Origin: Argopecten irradians
Lineage: Eukaryota > Mollusca > Bivalvia > Pectinida > Pectinidae
Assembly: GCF_041381155.1 (NCBI RefSeq)
Contig: NC_091142.1
Coordinates: forward strand, 34,583,604 to 34,647,603
Direction of reading: 5' to 3'
Length of the DNA: 64,000 nt
Below, in pieces: positions 60,208 through 64,000 of this stretch. A model generated the notes under the pieces. It was not told the origin of the DNA, searched no databases, and saw only the letters and a list, made by a program, of their open reading frames with translations. The translations under genes and the position numbers were made by a program. The first letter of the stretch is position 1; each line of letters opens with the position of its first letter.

Positions 60208-62238
60208 CACAACTTCCCAATAGGTACCACTTTTTTGTTTAGAACTCAAATCAAAGACAGATGAACATAGTACTACATACTACATTTTAGTCTATGTGTT
60301 TGTAATCACTGTTACTACAGTATTAATACATAAATGGTCTATGTACAAGTTACACATAGACAATAAATGTGAAATTTGGTTCAGACAAAAAGATTTGTAA
60401 CATTTCAGATAACTTGCTAGTTTTATGGTTTTATTTATATGTTGAGTCTACTCTCTTGTAAAGTAGAATTTAGAAATCCTAAGACAATGGTATCTATATT
60501 GCTATATGTAAAAAAAATCCTTATATTTTAAAAGTAATTGAAAAGCTATCTCACAAGCCCTGACAAACAAATGGGCAGGCATATGGATGCAAGAATTATA
60601 ATCACTGGATCTAGAGGACTAATATAAACAAATATTTCTACAAAGTTAAACAATGAAAAAGTATTGCATCATAATTTTATTTAATGATTACAGTTGAAAG
60701 GAACATTTAATAAATTAATACTGTTTAAATGTTTTGTTTATGATCTTCTAGGTCCATATTGGTAAAGTTTACTTTCAAGAGCACTCAAATCAACATTCTT
60801 CAGTTTTCATATGATGCTAATTGTATGTATATGTATACATACACTTGTATACAGGTCCAAGGGATGAACTTTCTGTATTCATGTCACTATGCATGCATGG
60901 TGCCTGAAAAAAAAGAACCAACAATTTTTTATATCTGTTGAATATGACAAAAATTGAAATGATGAATTTCAAATATATATAAATGAATAAATGTAGGTTC
61001 ATTCTACAGGGTTTTTTTTTATTTTAAAGAAAACATTTTATAAGTTGTGAATGTGTCACTGATGCATTTGATAGAATAAAATATTGTTTCAAAAAGATAC
61101 AAAATTCATCATCTATAGTTCCAACAAAAATTCAGAAAAATTATAAATGATACATGGCTGCAGTACATTTCAACTTTGTAAAGTTTGTCATATACACATG
61201 AACCAGGTACAGTTGTAATAAATATACAAACACTATTTATTATTATGACCAGAAATAATACTGTATGTGTCCTCCAAATATATCTAAAGAACAAGCTAAA
61301 ACCTACATGTACATATGTATATGTGTATATCAGAACATATACAATACAATTTTACCAATTAACCTACAATGTAAATCCTACATACAATGTATGTGTATAA
61401 CACTACCAGAACATGTACAGAACAATAATTTACAAATTAAAAATCTATAAATATATACATCAGAACTGTATGAATTGACCGGTAGCATAATATTATAGAT
61501 TAATTGAAACAAACCTTAGCTTGATAATACACTAGCGGTTACATTCTAACTGTACATGCATTACAACGGTACATTTTATAAATATACAGGGCATTCATTA
61601 CCCCTAAAGAGGCCCCACGAAAGAACCGCTATTTACCCCAGGGTTACGTTTTACGCGATTGGGGAACAGGTATGAAACATGTGACCATATGTGACCACTC
61701 ATTCATGAAAAAATACTGCTAGGGACTATTTACATAATGATCAAAATACGAAGACTCACTCACTATCAGCTGAGCAGGGAGTACCGGGTAGTAGGCCTAG
61801 GTACGTACAGTAACGTTAGCGGTCCGGAGCCGCGTGCTCGTTTGAACTGTTCTCTTCACTATAACAAGTTGTATTAACACTCTCCATGCGTCGTAATGTT
61901 TACCGAGTCATTTGTTGGGATTGTCGCTGCTCCATTGCCTTTCCTTTCGCATTTTAGGTGAGTCAGTTGGTTGTTTTGGCGGAAACCTTTTGGTTCGAAA
62001 CTACGGTAGCCATGTTTTGTTTACTACGGAGAGTGGTGGATGTTGCGCATGCGTTAAGGTTGAACTGCACTGATAGCCGGTCGGGAGGACGCATTAGGAT
62101 TCCCATAATAAATATTAATTTCTTCGCATACAGAGCGATTTTGATGGGAAATTTTATTTTTCTATTTCATAAGAAATTATACTGGATATATTAACACCAT
62201 TTTACCGATTTTAGCCCTTCTTTGCCCGACTATTCGCT
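58636..62238. mobile_element. 3.6-kb TTAA-flanked transposon (piggyBac-like ends)
   Basis: The left end AGTGAATAGTCGGGCAAAG and right end CTTTGCCCGACTATTCGCT are inverted repeats with one mismatch in 19, and TTAA stands outside both (58632-58635 and 62239-62242). This is the signature of piggyBac-type insertion. There is no transposase frame, so it is non-autonomous or decayed. It contains a nested G-run/C-run hairpin at 59938-60222. It could instead be two neighbouring MITEs whose outer ends happen to match, but the TTAA pair argues for one element. Confidence 0.75.
59938..60222. repeat. Inverted repeat with a G19 run facing a C29 run
   Basis: Left arm: TTGGGAAGTTGTAACTTGGG, a run of 19 G (59964-59982), then AGAAGAAATAGCTACAG. 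Right arm, reverse-complemented: TTGGGAAGTTGTGACC, a run of 29 G (29 C on plus, 60176-60204), then CAGAAGAAATAGCTACA. The homopolymers sit at the same place in both arms, so they expanded from one ancestral tract. Strong hairpin and G-quadruplex potential. Confidence 0.85.
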
Positions 62239-62808
62239 TTAAAATGTGTCAAATACAAATGTTGATAACACAAAATTGTACTCTTGTACTATACAATGCA
62301 CTTTATATATTAATTAGCTATTGTTTTCTATAATCAATGTTAAGGTTGTCATATAAAACAAGATAGAAATACAAAAATTGGGTCCTTCAGCTCAAAGTCC
62401 ATCCAGGGTAATCATTTTGAAATCATGCACATAATGCACTAAAAATCCTAAAATTGTAGTGGTGTCATTACCCGATTTGATATTTGAAACTTGATTTTCC
62501 AAATTCATATTATTAATACCTAAAAATAATTTGAAATTCATAATAAACCATAATTTATGTACAATGGCCGGTTCAAAAGGCACTCCTGGGCAAAATCTTC
62601 TATATACAATGTACATGGGCCTTTTAGAAGGCTGCTAAATATCACCATAACACTTAAATGGTTTACAAATAGCCATTTCCTATTAATATCTGTAATTCTG
62701 CGTAGTTTGTTACCAATTAGCTTGCAACAATGTTATGTCATTCAATAATGCTTTCTTTTCTTGGCGGTTCACTTTTATCATAAAAAATGTTTTTCTTTTA
62801 TCACACAG

Positions 62809-63497
62809 GTAGTCTTCCACCCGGTTGTAAGGAAATGTACGATAATATTCGTAAAATCGAGTTGGATTCGCCACCGGAAGTAGATGGCGTTCTTCTTTCT
62901 GACGCCATCCGGTTTAGTATCGATACCAATGGTTGTCTGTTACACAACATGCTACAGGAGAAAGCCAGATACTCTTGTCATCAACATAATGCTAGGGAAA
63001 CCTATTTACGGGTGACTCTGGGTGAAAATCTCGGCGATTCTCCTGGAATCCCGTACGTCCTCGAGATTTGGCCATCAAAACATTACAGTCCAATCCATAA
63101 CCATGGCAACGCAAACGCAGTCATCAAAGTCTTGTTTGGACAAATCAATGTGTCCATTTACAACAAACATACAACAGATCCTGATGAAAAACCTTTAAAA
63201 ACATTTGTTGCCAATAGCGGAGATGTAACGTGGATCAGTCAGGACTGGTACCAAACCCATAAACTTTGGAACAATACAGCCGACTACTGCGCCACCATCC
63301 AATGCTACAAGTATGATCCAGGGGACACAACTCATTGGTCATACTTCGACTACGTTGGTGAGAACAGCACCATTGAAGGGTTCCTACCTAGTTCCGACAT
63401 TACATTTAGAGATATGCGGCAGAAGGTTTTAGACGAATATCGTCAGACATTATGTGGCAGTACGCAAGTTCACCAAGACCTTTCTACAGTGCAGTGA
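62809..63497 (+). CDS. Cysteine-dioxygenase-like last exon of the plus-strand gene
   Basis: Terminal exon after acceptor TTTTATCACACAG, phase 1, ending TGA at 63495. The domain resembles cysteine dioxygenase, a cupin that uses Fe(II) held by three histidines to oxidise cysteine to its sulfinate. I see candidates for all three: HNH at 63096-63104 (two) and YQTHKLWN (His at 63258). A candidate for the substrate-binding Arg is YLRVTLGE, and for the active-site Tyr QCYKYDPGD. The position of the Cys that crosslinks to Tyr in mammalian enzymes (Cys93) is Ala (HNHGNANAVIKV). Compared with the usual 200 residues, this exon alone (229) holds the entire domain. The N-terminal domain from the upstream exons is an addition to normal enzymes. 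No signal peptide is visible here; cytosolic action is likely. Substrate unproven. Confidence 0.88.
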
Positions 63498-64000
63498 ACA
63501 CTGTTACCAAATATTTATCATCTGAAGGACGCATTACCTCACTTAATTGGAGTACGATCTGAATGATATGTTTTCTTTTTCGGGCTTATCAAAACAAAGA
63601 TACTAGTTACTTGTCAATTTTGAACAGAACTATTATCGCAGCATCAAAAACAGTGAAAAGCTGGTTTTCGTTTTCGACCCGGGCAGGTAGATTCAGTCAT
63701 TTATGGACGGCATGAATACAGCGTGTACTTTATTTCATCATTGCATATTACTCCCTTGCTAGTAGATATTAATTGTTAGAATCATGGCTTTATGAGGAAA
63801 AATGACGTAGTTTTCCCTGAAAAATATGACGTTACGATCACAAAAACATTTATTGATGTAACAATCAATACCTACCCACAACGGAAGATAACTCTGTAAT
63901 AAACAAATACAGAATTGAACACAGCCAGTAATCAAATATCTTACATTAATATGAACTACTCACCGTTCTCCATTCATGAACCATACTGGGACAATATTAT
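63498..64000 (+). other. 3' untranslated region and downstream
   Basis: No further coding. A poly(A) signal AATAAA at 63898-63903 would give a 3' UTR of about 420 nt for the dioxygenase-like gene. Confidence 0.6.
63898..63903 (+). terminator. Poly(A) signal AATAAA of the plus-strand dioxygenase-like gene
   Basis: A canonical hexamer about 400 bp after the stop codon, in AT-rich sequence. Confidence 0.5.

Larger units (their letters stand above)
58446..62808. other. Last intron of the plus-strand dioxygenase-like gene
   Basis: 4.4 kb, nearly all occupied by the 3.6-kb TTAA-flanked element (58636-62238). The remaining sequence next to the acceptor TTTTATCACACAG (62808) is AT-rich. No exon was recognised. 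Confidence 0.8.

Overview
The window looks like nuclear DNA of a marine mollusc, most likely a bivalve and perhaps a scallop-like one. It is AT-rich, has introns with GT-AG borders, and is crowded with mollusc-type repeats: a tRNA-related SINE with a conserved tail, 'ggtcatctgacc' tandem-repeat elements, TTAA-flanked MITEs, large minisatellites and two LTR retrotransposon fossils. The species is inferred; nothing here identifies it directly. No rRNA, functional tRNA, CRISPR array or bacterial gene was seen.

The host genes form a pair. A minus-strand gene (about 20.3 kb down to 11.5 kb) and a plus-strand gene (about 55.9 to 63.5 kb) are paralogues in head-to-head orientation, about 38 kb apart. 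Each has an N-terminal-domain exon of about 160 codons, a 126-nt middle exon and a last exon with a cysteine-dioxygenase-like cupin domain, joined by phase-1 introns at the same places. The plus-strand copy reads open through all three exons (433 aa), but has TTG where its paralogue has the start ATG. The minus-strand copy has a TATA box, a non-coding first exon and intact exons 2 and 3, while its dioxygenase exon is a frameshifted pseudogene. Two other host-like remnants are a C1q-domain pseudogene (about 37.7-38.1 kb) and a zinc-finger ORF (33.2-34.8 kb) fused in origin to a Pro/Thr-rich coding minisatellite.

Layout: 1-2.3 kb, copy of a 2.6-kb repeat; 2.3-9.1 kb, Ty3/gypsy fossil (minus) carrying a SINE; 9.1-9.7 kb, minisatellite; 11.5-20.3 kb, minus-strand dioxygenase-like gene; 22.7-25.2 kb, 145-bp array rich in nuclear-receptor half-sites; 25.8-26.6 kb, TTAA MITE; 26.9-31.0 kb, tandem 2.6-kb repeat units; 31.0-31.8 kb, perfect 70-bp array; 32.3-34.8 kb, coding minisatellite and zinc-finger ORF; 36.9-37.3 and 40.3-40.8 kb, SINEs; 43.1-49.3 kb, second Ty3/gypsy-type fossil, with integrase upstream of reverse transcriptase (Gmr1-like order); 49.3-54.9 kb, about 59 copies of a 94-bp minisatellite; 55.9-63.5 kb, plus-strand dioxygenase-like gene with a 3.6-kb TTAA-flanked element in its last intron.

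The most interesting items are the paralogous two-domain dioxygenase-like genes, the Gmr1-like domain order, and the arrays whose units carry regulatory-type motifs (nuclear-receptor half-sites, splice-acceptor-like sites). All identities and copy counts were judged by eye.
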